From Belliella aquatica (GTDB lineage: Bacteria; Bacteroidota; Bacteroidia; Cytophagales; Cyclobacteriaceae): a DNA stretch of 64,000 bases. Location of the stretch: positions 89,280 to 153,279 of the forward strand of contig NZ_BMFD01000002.1 of NCBI RefSeq assembly GCF_014637795.1, written 5' to 3'. Shown one piece after another: positions 17,040-26,697 of this stretch; within the stretch, counting starts at the first letter, position 1, and the number at the start of each line of letters is the position of its first letter. The notes below the pieces were generated by a model. That model worked only from the letters and a program-made list of their open reading frames with translations. It did no database searches and was not told where the DNA came from. The position numbers and the translations under genes were made by a program.

Positions 17040-17167
17040 AATTTTTAAAGTTTATTGATTTACGTAATAATAGTTTGAGATAGATTTTTGTTTAAACACA
17101 ATTTTTGAATATAAAGAATTAATTTTTCACTGTAATTCAAATTTTGAAAAAAGTATTGTAATTCCTT

Positions 17168-17181
17168 GTCTTGTCCAAGAC
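17168..17181. promoter_or_regulatory. Candidate operator (inverted repeat) at the arsenosugar/KAS III divergent region
   Basis: GTCTTG-TC-CAAGAC is a perfect six-base inverted repeat in the 247 bp between the divergent starts at 17039 and 17287. Its size and place suit a dimeric repressor such as an ArsR-type protein, but no regulator gene is in the operon and no second copy was seen. Confidence 0.3.
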
Positions 17182-17286
17182 TTTCAGTAAAGAAATCAAG
17201 TACTATTTCGGCTTTTTACAGTCTATTTACAATTTTATTTCTAAATTTAGGCAGATTAACAAATTTTCACCCACCAATGGAATTAT

Positions 17287-18366
17287 ATGCAGATTTATTC
17301 AATTATTACAGGTTCTGGTAAATATATCCCTGAAATCGTAGTAAAAAATGAAGAATTCTTCAATCGGACTTTCATCAACGAGCAAGGAGAAGTTCTTGCA
17401 AAACCAGTTCCTGATATCGTCAAGAAATTTCAAGAAATCACTGATATTCATGAACGTAGATATCTTAGTCCAGAATACAATACTTCTGATATGGCTTTCT
17501 TTGCGGCAGAAAAAGCTATCGCATCCGCCAGAATTGATCCAGAAACATTAGATTATATTATTGTTGCACATAATTTTGGAGATATACTGCATGATAATAT
17601 CAAATCGGACATGGTGCCTACATTGGCTTCAAGGGTAAAACATTTATTAAAAATTGCTAATCCAGATTGTGTTGCTTATGATTTGCCATTTGGTTGTCCG
17701 GGATGGGTTCAAGGAATCATCCAAGCGAACTACTACATCAAATCAGGAGATGCTAAGACAATTTTGGTAATTGGAGCTGAAAATCTCTCTAGAATTGCAG
17801 ATCCGCATGATGTGGACAGCATGATCTATTCTGATGGCGCAGGTGCCGTGATTTTACAAGCAAAGCATGCTTCAAGTCCAGTGGGTTTGCTGTGTCATAA
17901 GACTAGAACCGATACTTTAAATGAAGCACATTTTCTGAAAATGGACATTTCATATGATCCTGAATTTGGTGATGATACGCTTTTTATGAAAATGAACGGG
18001 AGGAAACTATACGAATATGCATTGAATACAGTCCCTCAGTTGGTTAAAGAAACAATTGAAAAATCGGGTGTTCCACTTACTTCCATCAAGAAAGTGCTCA
18101 TTCATCAAGCCAATGCTAAGATGGATGAAGCAATCATCCAGAGGACTTTCAAGTTATTTGAGATGCCCTTGACAGATTCTTCCCAAATTATGCCCATGAC
18201 AATTTCAAAATTAGGAAATAACTCTGTGGCAACTGTGCCAATTTTATATGACATGATCATCAAAGGCGAACTTGAAGGACATCAAATCAATTCTGGTGAT
18301 CATCTTGTATTTGCATCCGTCGGCGCTGGTATGAATGTCAATGCATTTGTCTATTTGGTGCCTTAA
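17287..18366 (+). CDS. 3-oxoacyl-ACP synthase III-like ketosynthase
   Basis: A 359-residue thiolase-fold enzyme. The catalytic triad can be read as Cys137 (FGCPGW), His273 (LIHQANAKM) and Asn311/312 (GNNSVAT). The N-terminal GSGKYIPEIVV and ITDIHERRY are as in FabH. It has an insertion around residues 25-45 and HNFGDI in place of the usual FabH stretch, so it belongs to the stand-alone KAS III-like group and not the main fatty-acid initiator. Substrate unknown. Followed by a hairpin shared with the convergent phzF-like gene. Confidence 0.85.
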   Translation: MQIYSIITGSGKYIPEIVVKNEEFFNRTFINEQGEVLAKPVPDIVKKFQEITDIHERRYLSPEYNTSDMAFFAAEKAIASARIDPETLDYIIVAHNFGDILHDNIKSDMVPTLASRVKHLLKIANPDCVAYDLPFGCPGWVQGIIQANYYIKSGDAKTILVIGAENLSRIADPHDVDSMIYSDGAGAVILQAKHASSPVGLLCHKTRTDTLNEAHFLKMDISYDPEFGDDTLFMKMNGRKLYEYALNTVPQLVKETIEKSGVPLTSIKKVLIHQANAKMDEAIIQRTFKLFEMPLTDSSQIMPMTISKLGNNSVATVPILYDMIIKGELEGHQINSGDHLVFASVGAGMNVNAFVYLVP

Positions 18367-18387
18367 AGAAATTTAGGCTATAAAAAT

Positions 18388-18426
18388 GAAAATCCTGTCT
18401 GGTTTTGAAAACCTGACAGGATTTGC
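18388..18426. terminator. Bidirectional terminator
   Basis: AAATCCTGTC-T-GGTTTT-G-AAAACC-T-GACAGGATTT forms a long hairpin with one bulged T on each side, lying between two convergent genes (KAS III-like and PhzF-like). It can serve either strand. Confidence 0.75.
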
Positions 18427-18446
18427 TGATTTAGACTGAGTCAATT

Positions 18447-19235
18447 TCAGATTTCGACCTTCCCCACCATAAAAGTAACAGCTCTCCCACTTATTTTCAC
18501 TCTCTCTCCGAGCATTTTACATGAAAGTTTGCCTGTTCTTCTTGATAGTTGAATTGCAGTCAAATCATTTTTGTTCAACTTCTCTGTCCATAATGGTGTC
18601 AAAGAAGTATGGGCAGAACCTGTAACTGGATCTTCATTGACACCTACTCGTGGTCCAAACCATCTAGAGACAAAATCCACTTGATCACCCGGTGCAGTTA
18701 TGATGAATCCTCTTGTATCAACTTTTGCTAATTCGTTGAGATCAACAGTCATATTTTGAATTTTACTCTGATCATCATAAACCAAAATATAATCACTCAA
18801 ACCTCTCCAAAGCTCTTTTGGACGGATACTAAAACCTGGTATCACATCTTCTTTAATATCAAGTTGCTGGATTTTATCAGTCGGGAAGTTTAAAGTCATC
18901 TGCCCGTCAACTTCTAGTTCGACTTCTAAAACACCCGATCTTGGAGAAACAAATTTGATCAATTTCCCAGAAAAGCCTTCATGCTGAAAAATCACATGCG
19001 CTGTGGCTAAAGTAGCGTGACCACAAAGATCCACTTCCACACCAGGTGTAAACCATCGAATCTGAAAACCATCACCATCAGGAATATAAAAAGCGGTCTC
19101 AGAAAGGTTATTTTCCTCTGCAATTTGCTGCATCAGATCATCAGGCAACCAAGAATCCAAAGGAATCACAGCAGCAGGATTACCTTCAAAAGCCTTCTCC
19201 GCAAAAGCATCTATTTGATAAATATTTAAATACAT
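18447..19235 (-). CDS. PhzF family isomerase-like protein
   Basis: A 262-residue protein with the PhzF pattern: IDAFAEKAFEGNPAAVIPL (start), the catalytic-glutamate region ENNLSETAFY, DLCGHATLATAHV, and RVGVNEDPVTGSAHTSL near the C-terminus. PhzF enzymes isomerise trans-2,3-dihydro-3-hydroxyanthranilate in phenazine makers, but most bacterial members act on other unknown substrates. No other phenazine genes are here, so no phenazine pathway is implied. Confidence 0.9.
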   Translation of the reverse strand: MYLNIYQIDAFAEKAFEGNPAAVIPLDSWLPDDLMQQIAEENNLSETAFYIPDGDGFQIRWFTPGVEVDLCGHATLATAHVIFQHEGFSGKLIKFVSPRSGVLEVELEVDGQMTLNFPTDKIQQLDIKEDVIPGFSIRPKELWRGLSDYILVYDDQSKIQNMTVDLNELAKVDTRGFIITAPGDQVDFVSRWFGPRVGVNEDPVTGSAHTSLTPLWTEKLNKNDLTAIQLSRRTGKLSCKMLGERVKISGRAVTFMVGKVEI

Positions 19236-19372
19236 CTTTAAATTAATTTTAAATTATTATTCTGTTAATCTTTCATCAATATCCATCTGTTGATGGAGAA
19301 CTCTGATTATTTCTATTTCTTGGTATGATTCACAAACATTTATCTACACATTTATTCTTTGTTCAACATTTT

Positions 19373-20353
19373 TTACCTACCTCCCAACCGCTGTGCAATC
19401 GCAGAGCCTACAATCAGTTGCAATGCATGATAGATCATCAATGGCAACAAAATCACTCCGAAGATAATCGGATCCGGAAACATCACCCTTCCCATTACTG
19501 CACCTTGAACCAGTGATTTTTTGCTTCCACAGAATAGCACCGTGATACGATCCGCATCACTAAAATTCAGAGCTTTTGAAATTATATGCATCAAAAGCAT
19601 CATAAATAGAAAGAAAAGAAGCATTAAGCCTCCTAAAGTAAATAGCTCTATAGCTGTCTTTCCATCAAACATTTTCTCAGCAAATGATTCGGCAAAAGCA
19701 GTATATACAATCAGCAAAATGATGAACTGATCTAGATTTTTCAAGGCTTTTGAATTTTTGCTTACCCAATTATTGAGGAACTGATGGAGAAAAAGCCCTA
19801 AGATCAAAGGAAGAAGAACTTGTAAACTCAACTTGATAAAGGTATCTGTCAAATCAAAAGCGACTGCAGAGTCAGGAAGCAGTAGTTCCATCCAAATTGG
19901 AGTTATAAATATCCCCACCATACTAGAAATACTAGCATTGAAAATCGCAGCGGGAAGATTTCCTTTGGCTAGAGACACCATGACCACTGAGGAAGAAACT
20001 GTGGACGGCAATGCTGCTAAATAAAAGGTGCCCAACCACAAGTAAGAATTCTCCTCACCCCAAATAGAATAAAGAATTAGGATTACAAGCGGAAAAATCA
20101 AAAACGTGGTAACTTGAACAACCAAGTGTAATTTCCAATTGGCTAAATCTTGAATCAGTTTCCGTGGATTTAATTTTACGCCATAGAAAAAAAATATAAC
20201 TGAGATCCCTATTCCTGTGATCTGTTTCAGGGGAATGGGACTAGAAGAAGTACCCCACTCTGGAAATATTTTCGCCAAGAAAATTACTCCAATCAAAAGA
20301 AAGAAAAATGTATTGAGACCGACTTTTTTAAGATTTCCAAATAAGGATGACAT
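19373..20353 (-). CDS. SBF/YfeH-like bile acid:sodium symporter family transporter
   Basis: A 326-residue inner-membrane protein with about ten hydrophobic segments. The SBF-like (PF13593) pattern is seen in GIGISVIFFFYGVKLNP, the crossover-type AALPSTVSSSVVMVSLAKGN, and FCGSKKSLVQGAVMGR. Members move organic anions with a cation; the substrate is unknown. It is 13 bp downstream of the TrmH-like gene, so the two may share a transcript. Confidence 0.88.
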   Translation of the reverse strand: MSSLFGNLKKVGLNTFFFLLIGVIFLAKIFPEWGTSSSPIPLKQITGIGISVIFFFYGVKLNPRKLIQDLANWKLHLVVQVTTFLIFPLVILILYSIWGEENSYLWLGTFYLAALPSTVSSSVVMVSLAKGNLPAAIFNASISSMVGIFITPIWMELLLPDSAVAFDLTDTFIKLSLQVLLPLILGLFLHQFLNNWVSKNSKALKNLDQFIILLIVYTAFAESFAEKMFDGKTAIELFTLGGLMLLFFLFMMLLMHIISKALNFSDADRITVLFCGSKKSLVQGAVMGRVMFPDPIIFGVILLPLMIYHALQLIVGSAIAQRLGGR

Positions 20354-20366
20354 AGTGAATATCTAC

Positions 20367-21107
20367 TTAAGATCTTTTGAAATTATCACAAATAATAGCG
20401 GTCGCAATCGCCACATTCAAGGACTCTGCATCTCCGAAACGAGGAATAGTAATTCTATCCGTCACCAATGACCCAATTTGATCAGAAATCCCATTTGATT
20501 CATTGCCCATAACAATCACTCCTGATGGTGAAAACTTAGATTGATGGATATTTTTCCCATCCAAAAAGGCTCCATAAATAGGCAAATTTACTTGAAGTAA
20601 ATAGTTGTAAACATCTGTATATGATACACTAACTCTAGTAAAACTTCCCATACTAGAATTCAAAACCTTTGGATTGTAGAAATCGGCTGATTCATTAGAA
20701 CATACTATATTTTTTATCCCATACCAATCTGCAATTCGAATGATCGTACCCAAATTTCCTGGATCTCGTACGTCATCTAAAACCAAAGTCAGTTCATTCT
20801 TTGAGATGATTGGAGGCTGATTTTCTACAATTTTTGCAACGGCTAGAGCAGCGTCATTACTTTGAAAGGATCCAGCAGATTGTAATACATTTTGAGTGAC
20901 CAAAAAAGACTCCCCCTTAAATCCTCTCAAAGCATTGGGATGTTCGTCAGCAAATTTTTGAGTATATAAAATGTGAGTGATTTCGAAATCTGAGTCCAAT
21001 AATTCCGTTACATTTTTGCTACCTTCCACAAAAAAAGCATGTTCTTGTTTACGGAATTTTTTCTGCTGCAAGGATTTAATAAACTTAAGCGTATTTTTGC
21101 TCAACAT
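20367..21107 (-). CDS. TrmH/SpoU family RNA 2'-O-methyltransferase
   Basis: 246 residues with an N-terminal SpoU substrate-binding part (SLQQKKFRKQEHAFFVEG) and a knotted SPOUT domain: LVLDDVRDPGNLGTIIRIAD (motif 1), VIVMGNESNGIS (motif 2) and ITIPRFGDAESLNVAIATAI (motif 3). It methylates ribose in rRNA or tRNA; the position cannot be told. Its start is only 17 bp from the divergent BamA/TamA-like gene. Confidence 0.93.
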   Translation of the reverse strand: MLSKNTLKFIKSLQQKKFRKQEHAFFVEGSKNVTELLDSDFEITHILYTQKFADEHPNALRGFKGESFLVTQNVLQSAGSFQSNDAALAVAKIVENQPPIISKNELTLVLDDVRDPGNLGTIIRIADWYGIKNIVCSNESADFYNPKVLNSSMGSFTRVSVSYTDVYNYLLQVNLPIYGAFLDGKNIHQSKFSPSGVIVMGNESNGISDQIGSLVTDRITIPRFGDAESLNVAIATAIICDNFKRS

Positions 21108-21124
21108 TCGGTGCCGATATAATA

Positions 21125-23542
21125 GTGAATAAGGTCAAATATATAAACTTTCTTTTTCTCCTCTTTTTGATTTCTTCATGTTCTTTAACCAAAGGCTTGA
21201 AAGAAAATGAATATGTTGTCTATCAAGCTAAAATAGAAGGAATTGAAAAAAGTGATAAAGATGCACTTACCCGATTGATCAAACAATCTCCTAATACGAG
21301 AATTCCTCTCTTAAATACCTCCGTTGGGGTGGCTTTTTATAGATTTGGTTTATTGACTTTTGATAGTGCCAAAATCATAAACAAAAGAAAAGAACTTTTT
21401 GAAGAAAGGGATGCTCTTGTCGAAAGGCAAAATCAAGAAGAACAACTAGCAAGAAAAGAAGTCAAGCGATATAATAAAATCAATAGTCAGATAACTTCAC
21501 TTGATAAAAAACTGGAATTTGGAAATTTTTTCATGCGGACTGGTAATGCAAGAGTTATTCTTGATAGCATGGAGACTATGGACACTGAAAGACAAATGAC
21601 TTTTTATCTAGCAAATAATGGGTTTTTTGACAGTTTTGTAGAATACAAAGTGGAAACTGAAGGGAAAAAAGCTTTTGTTACTTATCAAATCACCGAAAAA
21701 GAGCCCTATATCATCGATTCTGTGTACTCTCGCTCTGATGATGAGAATATATATAAGTTGCTCAATCAGAGTCTTCGTCAAACTGAAATCAAAACCAACT
21801 CTCGATACGAACAAGCACAACTTTCTAGAGAGAGACAAAGAGTGGAGGATTTTCTTAAAGACAACGGCTATTATACCTTTTCAAAATCTTATATTGAATA
21901 TAATGTTTATCAAGACACTTTAAAAAAGACTGTTCAGATTGAGCAGTTGATCAGAAAACCTGAGTTTGAAAATTTTCATACAGTTTATACTCTTGACTCT
22001 ATCTATTTTTCGATTAATTCACCGTCTGATTTGATCTACGACGAAGAAGCTGAATCAACTTATCAAGATATCAATTTCAAAATTTACAGAGATCGTTATT
22101 CAGAAAAGATTATTTCCTCAAGGATATTCTTAAGTAAGGGTGAGCTGTACAATAAAACTGATGTTTTGGAAACACAAAGGCAACTAGCAAATTTGGATTT
22201 ATTCAGATTTGTAAATATTTCGTTTGATACTGTTGGTACTGTATTGACTCCGAGGATTTTCACCCAGCCCAATCAAAAATATCTTATCACAAATCAACTT
22301 GGTGCTAGCATTACAGAACAAGTACCTGGGCCATTTTTTAGTCATTCTCTTAGAAATAGAAACTTGTTTCGAGGAGCGGAAATCTTTGAATTTAATTTTA
22401 GGGCAGGCCTGGAAGGTGTGGTTTCCGCTACTGGAGAAGGTGGTGTGTTTCGGTCTCGAGAACTGAATACATCAGCATCAATCATTTTCCCTCAGTTCCT
22501 AATTCCTATCAACAGGTCTTCCTTAGAAAGATTTGGTCGCTACAATCCTAGAACTCGTACTTTGGTAGGTTACAATTATGTCGATCGACCAGAATACACA
22601 AGAGAAAGTGTGAATGGGATTTTGGCCTACAATTGGAACACAAGGAACCTGAGACAGCAGTTCACATTCAACTTATTGGATGCGAATTTTATTAGATCTA
22701 GTTTAAGTGATGATTTCAGAGTAATTCTCGAAAACTTTCAAAATCAGGGAAATAACTTAATCAATTCCTTTCTCCCCTCCTATGTCAGCAGCATGTCTGG
22801 ACAGGTTGTAGTAAACTTTAATCAATATGGCACCTATCAGAAAAACAATGCTTCTTTGCTCAGGATTTTTGTCGAAAGTGGTGGGACAACATTGAATTTT
22901 GTGGATAGAAGTTCACTAGAAAATAGAAGTTTAGCCTATTTCCAATTTCTAAAGTTTCAAGCAGATTTCCGAAGATATGTCCCCCTATCCAACAAGCGAA
23001 CATTAGCCTATCGTTTGAATCTGGGTTTGGCAAAACCGTATGGCATTAGTAATGGTGTCTTGCCATATGAAAAATACTTCTTTGCAGGAGGAAGTACAGG
23101 CATTAGAGCTTGGCAGCCTAGAAGATTAGGACCAGGCTCTTACACGCCACCGGTCAACGAAAATGGTTCTTTTGATTACAGATTCGAGCAGCCAGGAGAT
23201 ATTCTTTTTGAGGGGATGTTCGAATTACGACAAAAACTTTATGGGTATTTTGATGGAGCTTTCTTCGTGGACATAGGAAATAGCTGGACATTCGAAGAAG
23301 ACCCCACTAGACCAGGTGCCGACTTTAAATTTGATAGATTTTATAAAGAGTTGGCCGTCGGAACAGGTATAGGATTACGGATGGATTTTGATTTTCTCGT
23401 ACTTCGTCTCGATATGGGAGTAAAAGCTGTTGATCCTGCAAGACCAGAAGGGCAACGATTTATCTTAGGGAATTTCTTTAAAGGCTTCCTCGGAGAACCT
23501 GGACAAACTGTCTTCAATATTGGTATAGGATATCCTTTCTAA
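21125..23542 (+). CDS. BamA/TamA family outer membrane assembly protein (lipoprotein)
   Basis: 805 residues starting with GTG; the lipobox LISSC at residues 15-19 supports this start. POTRA-like repeats fill about residues 150-390, and the C-terminal half is a beta-barrel ending in the aromatic FNIGIGYPF. The barrel motif GGSTGIRAWQPRRLGPG fits the Omp85 VRGY-type loop. A coiled stretch (KRKELFEERDALVERQNQ) lies near residue 90. It probably helps insert or export outer-membrane proteins or lipids. No bam partners nearby. Two bases separate it from the convergent aspartoacylase-like gene. Confidence 0.9.
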   Translation: MNKVKYINFLFLLFLISSCSLTKGLKENEYVVYQAKIEGIEKSDKDALTRLIKQSPNTRIPLLNTSVGVAFYRFGLLTFDSAKIINKRKELFEERDALVERQNQEEQLARKEVKRYNKINSQITSLDKKLEFGNFFMRTGNARVILDSMETMDTERQMTFYLANNGFFDSFVEYKVETEGKKAFVTYQITEKEPYIIDSVYSRSDDENIYKLLNQSLRQTEIKTNSRYEQAQLSRERQRVEDFLKDNGYYTFSKSYIEYNVYQDTLKKTVQIEQLIRKPEFENFHTVYTLDSIYFSINSPSDLIYDEEAESTYQDINFKIYRDRYSEKIISSRIFLSKGELYNKTDVLETQRQLANLDLFRFVNISFDTVGTVLTPRIFTQPNQKYLITNQLGASITEQVPGPFFSHSLRNRNLFRGAEIFEFNFRAGLEGVVSATGEGGVFRSRELNTSASIIFPQFLIPINRSSLERFGRYNPRTRTLVGYNYVDRPEYTRESVNGILAYNWNTRNLRQQFTFNLLDANFIRSSLSDDFRVILENFQNQGNNLINSFLPSYVSSMSGQVVVNFNQYGTYQKNNASLLRIFVESGGTTLNFVDRSSLENRSLAYFQFLKFQADFRRYVPLSNKRTLAYRLNLGLAKPYGISNGVLPYEKYFFAGGSTGIRAWQPRRLGPGSYTPPVNENGSFDYRFEQPGDILFEGMFELRQKLYGYFDGAFFVDIGNSWTFEEDPTRPGADFKFDRFYKELAVGTGIGLRMDFDFLVLRLDMGVKAVDPARPEGQRFILGNFFKGFLGEPGQTVFNIGIGYPF

Positions 23543-23544
23543 TA

Positions 23545-24489
23545 TTACCCAAACGTCTTTCCTACATGAACCAGGGCATCACCAGCATTTACCACAGGAT
23601 TATTATTTAAACCTACAACATAACCATTAGTAGTACATTTGACAGGTACTTTGACCTTTCCATAGGGATCTGAAATTTTTGCTAAAATCTGACCTTTTTT
23701 TACAAAATCACCCAACTGAACAGTAGAAGTGAAAATCCCAGAAATCTTAGCTCGCATCCAAGAACTTTCGGAAATCATAATGGTATCCTTTGGCTCAGAA
23801 TCTTTCTCAATCATGCCAAGATGCGCTAGTAATCTCTTTGTACCGGCGACAGCTTCTTCTACAGCATAATCGTCTAAACGCATAGACTCTCCTCCTTCGT
23901 AGACCATGATATGCTTTCTTTGCTTGAATGCTTCTTTTCTGAAGGATTTATCAATATGTGGTGAGTTGAGAATAAAGTGTGTTCCAAAAGCCTTTGCAAG
24001 TTCCAAAACCTTCTTATCTCTATAATCTACCCTAACTTGTGGAAAATTAGAAAGCATTCGACCACCCGTGTGGAAATCAATACCATAATCTATCAAAGGA
24101 ATGATATCATTCGTTAGAATAAAAGCGATTTGAGCGGCTAGAGAGCCTTTTCTACTACCTGGAAAACTACGATTCAGGTCTCTTCCATCCGGAAATGTTC
24201 GGGAATTACTTAAAAATCCATATACATTGACAAGTGGAATGAAAATAATTGTGCCCATTAGCGGTGAAATCACATCTTCTTCAAGCATGCGCTTCACAGC
24301 AACAATCCCATTGATTTCATCACCATGAACACCTCCAGATATCAGGACCACAGGACCATCTTCTTTGGCTCTTTTAATAAATATCGGAAGATCAATCAAA
24401 GTATGCGTAGGCAGTCTCGCAATCGCAATTTCAATATTCAAAGTTTGTCCTGGCCTAATTCTAACGCCATTGATAACCATTTCTTTCAT
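23545..24489 (-). CDS. Succinylglutamate desuccinylase/aspartoacylase family protein
   Basis: 314 residues with the M14-like zinc site: GGVHGDEING (His and Glu), DGRDLNRSFPGS (arginine) and IDFHTGG (His). The last 80 residues form a lipoyl-like beta domain (VQLGDFVKKGQILAKISDPYG), as in the AstE/AspA-related group of Bacteroidota. It would remove an acyl group from an amino acid; the substrate is not known. Convergent with the BamA-like gene. Confidence 0.9.
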   Translation of the reverse strand: MKEMVINGVRIRPGQTLNIEIAIARLPTHTLIDLPIFIKRAKEDGPVVLISGGVHGDEINGIVAVKRMLEEDVISPLMGTIIFIPLVNVYGFLSNSRTFPDGRDLNRSFPGSRKGSLAAQIAFILTNDIIPLIDYGIDFHTGGRMLSNFPQVRVDYRDKKVLELAKAFGTHFILNSPHIDKSFRKEAFKQRKHIMVYEGGESMRLDDYAVEEAVAGTKRLLAHLGMIEKDSEPKDTIMISESSWMRAKISGIFTSTVQLGDFVKKGQILAKISDPYGKVKVPVKCTTNGYVVGLNNNPVVNAGDALVHVGKTFG

Positions 24490-24580
24490 AGTATAATACT
24501 TCTTATCAAAAGGTGAAATATAGAACTCTCCTTTCTATTTGCACAAAATCTTACTTAATTCGCAAGAACAATTTTCAGCC

Positions 24581-25594
24581 ATGAATATACAAGAAAACAT
24601 TTCTTTAAAACCATTCAATACTTTTGGAATTGACAAAAAAGCCAGATTTTTTATTCAAGCAACATCAGAAAATGACATTCTACAAGCCTTGGAGAAAGCT
24701 AAAGAATTAAACCTCCCTCTAATTATTTTGGGTGGAGGAAGTAATATTTTATTGACAAAGGACTTAAATGCAATTGTACTTAAAATAGAAATCAATGGAA
24801 TTCAATTAGTGAAAGAAACTGATGAAGAGGTTTTTGTAGAAGTTGGCGCTGGTGAAAATTGGCATGAATTCGTTCTTCACTGCATTAAAAATGAATGGGC
24901 AGGAGTGGAAAACCTATCCTTGATTCCTGGTACGGTAGGCGCTTCACCTATGCAAAACATTGGCGCTTACGGAATAGAAATTAAAGAAGTATTTCATTGT
25001 TTAAAAGCTATAAATAGAATTACAGGCAGAGAAGAAATATTTTTCTGGGAAGATTGTCGATTTGGATATCGAGAAAGTGTTTTCAAAAATGACCTCAAAG
25101 ATCAATATATCATCACCAAAGTTGAATTTAAGCTAAAAAAGAAACCTACTTTCCATACAGAATATGGAGCAATAGCTCATACGCTGGAGGAGATGAATAT
25201 CACAGAGCTTTCAATCAAATCAATTTCCGATGCAGTGATCAAAATCAGACAAAGCAAGCTTCCTGATCCCAAAGTGATAGGAAATGCTGGCAGCTTTTTC
25301 AAAAACCCGACAATTTCTGTTGATAGATTCGAAAAAATAAAATCAAATTATCCAATGGTGCCCGGGTTTCCGAATGACGAAGGAGTTAAAATCCCAGCAG
25401 CTTGGTTGATAGAACAGTCGGGATGGAAGGGAAAAACTTTCGGGAAAATTGGAGTTCACAAACTTCAGCCCTTGGTTTTGGTGAATTATGGTGGTGGTGA
25501 TGGAAAAGAAATCGCTGAACTAAGTAAACAAATTCAAGCTTCAATAGAGGAGAAATTTGGAATTCTCCTCCATGCCGAAGTCAATTTTCTTTAA
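24581..25594 (+). CDS. murB: UDP-N-acetylenolpyruvoylglucosamine reductase
   Basis: About 337 residues from ATG 24581; a TTG start at 24539 would add 14 residues of poor quality. FAD-binding features PLIILGGGSNILL, the active-site segment MQNIGAYG, and GNAGSFFKNP with the catalytic serine, then the type I C-terminus. It reduces UDP-GlcNAc-enolpyruvate to UDP-MurNAc with NADPH in peptidoglycan synthesis. Its end overlaps the convergent deaminase gene by four bases. Confidence 0.95.
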   Translation: MNIQENISLKPFNTFGIDKKARFFIQATSENDILQALEKAKELNLPLIILGGGSNILLTKDLNAIVLKIEINGIQLVKETDEEVFVEVGAGENWHEFVLHCIKNEWAGVENLSLIPGTVGASPMQNIGAYGIEIKEVFHCLKAINRITGREEIFFWEDCRFGYRESVFKNDLKDQYIITKVEFKLKKKPTFHTEYGAIAHTLEEMNITELSIKSISDAVIKIRQSKLPDPKVIGNAGSFFKNPTISVDRFEKIKSNYPMVPGFPNDEGVKIPAAWLIEQSGWKGKTFGKIGVHKLQPLVLVNYGGGDGKEIAELSKQIQASIEEKFGILLHAEVNFL

Positions 25595-26073
25595 ATGAGA
25601 TTATCTTCAAATTTTATTTCCTTTTCGTATTGATCTACCTGCACACCAAATTTCTTTAAGAACTCAAGACCTTCGTCAAAGGGTAAACCTTTGTACTCTG
25701 CATAAGAATACATGTAAATTACTCTTTGGATTCCCATCGAAAATATGATTCTAGCGCATGCTAAACATGGTGCAAGTGTCACATAAAGTGTAGATCCTTC
25801 TACAGAAGTGTTGTTTTTGACCGCATAGAGAATTGCATTTTGTTCTGCATGAAGGGCAAGCGTGCAGCTTCCTTTGTTATCTCTAGCACATCCTTCCACA
25901 GGAAATTCTTCATCACAATTATGCGTACCAGAAGGCGGACCGTTGTATCCAATTGAAATGATTCTTGTTTCTTTGGTAAGAACTGCGCCAACGTGCTTTT
26001 TGATACAATGTGATCTTTTGGCAAGATTCACGGCCAACTCCATAAAAATATCGTCAAAATTAGGTCTAATCAT
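25591..26073 (-). CDS. dCMP/cytidine deaminase family protein
   Basis: 160 residues with the zinc-dependent deaminase motifs His75-Ala-Glu77 (LALHAEQNA) and Cys103/Cys106 (APCLACA). The insertion GYNGPPSGTHNCDE and GCARDNKGSC matches dCMP deaminases (ComEB-like), which convert dCMP to dUMP for thymidylate synthesis. Overlaps murB by four bases, tail to tail. Confidence 0.92.
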   Translation of the reverse strand: MIRPNFDDIFMELAVNLAKRSHCIKKHVGAVLTKETRIISIGYNGPPSGTHNCDEEFPVEGCARDNKGSCTLALHAEQNAILYAVKNNTSVEGSTLYVTLAPCLACARIIFSMGIQRVIYMYSYAEYKGLPFDEGLEFLKKFGVQVDQYEKEIKFEDNLI

Positions 26074-26232
26074 ATTTTATCAGCAAAATCTATAATTACA
26101 AATTCAGAATGAATAACAAGACAGAGTCAAAAAAAGGAATCAAAATTCAATCTTATGAATTGATTATGTTTTTTTGACTTTCAAATCGTAAATGTGCGAC
26201 TTTTATCACTTAATTTAGAGTTCGAATGTGAA

Positions 26233-26240
26233 TAATTTTG
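26233..26240 (+). promoter_or_regulatory. Possible -7 promoter element of the DUF202 gene
   Basis: TAATTTTG fits the Bacteroidota TAnnTTTG consensus and lies 20 bases before the ATG. A TTTA that could be a weak -33 element is about 20 bases further up. Confidence 0.35.
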
Positions 26241-26260
26241 CAATATAACAAAACCATACC

Positions 26261-26542
26261 ATGGAAAAGGAGAACTTTACAGATGATCAAATGATCGTAA
26301 GAGACTATCTAGCGCGACAAAGAACAACTTTAGCGAACGATAGAACCTTGCTTTCTTACATCCGGACTTCCCTATATTTTTTGGTCAGTGGCACTGCATT
26401 GATGGAAGTTAATGTCTTGAACCATATCCGAGATTTAGGTTATGTTGCTTTTGCTTTAAGTATAGGTTTGATGTTTCTAGGTTTTTTCAATTACTTCAAA
26501 GTAAAAAAGAAGCTCAAAAAAGGGAATTACATTGGCATGTAA
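26261..26542 (+). CDS. DUF202 small membrane protein
   Basis: 93 residues. The N-terminus has the DUF202/YidH signature DYLARQRTTLANDRTLLSYIRTS, followed by two membrane segments (YFLVSGTALMEV and GYVAFALSIGLMFLGFFNY) and a lysine-rich tail. Function is unknown; relatives are linked to transport or membrane stress in other organisms. Single gene. Confidence 0.9.
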   Translation: MEKENFTDDQMIVRDYLARQRTTLANDRTLLSYIRTSLYFLVSGTALMEVNVLNHIRDLGYVAFALSIGLMFLGFFNYFKVKKKLKKGNYIGM

Positions 26543-26697
26543 ATATACATTTGAAAGGCAAAATTCTAAAATTGAATTGAAAACTTGATGCGAAGATTTG
26601 AAAACTTAGATAACTAATGAACTAATCTTTAAAATTTAATACTTGGTAAGCTTCTTGTAATGATATTCAATTATAAAAATTTATAAACTCCAGAACT

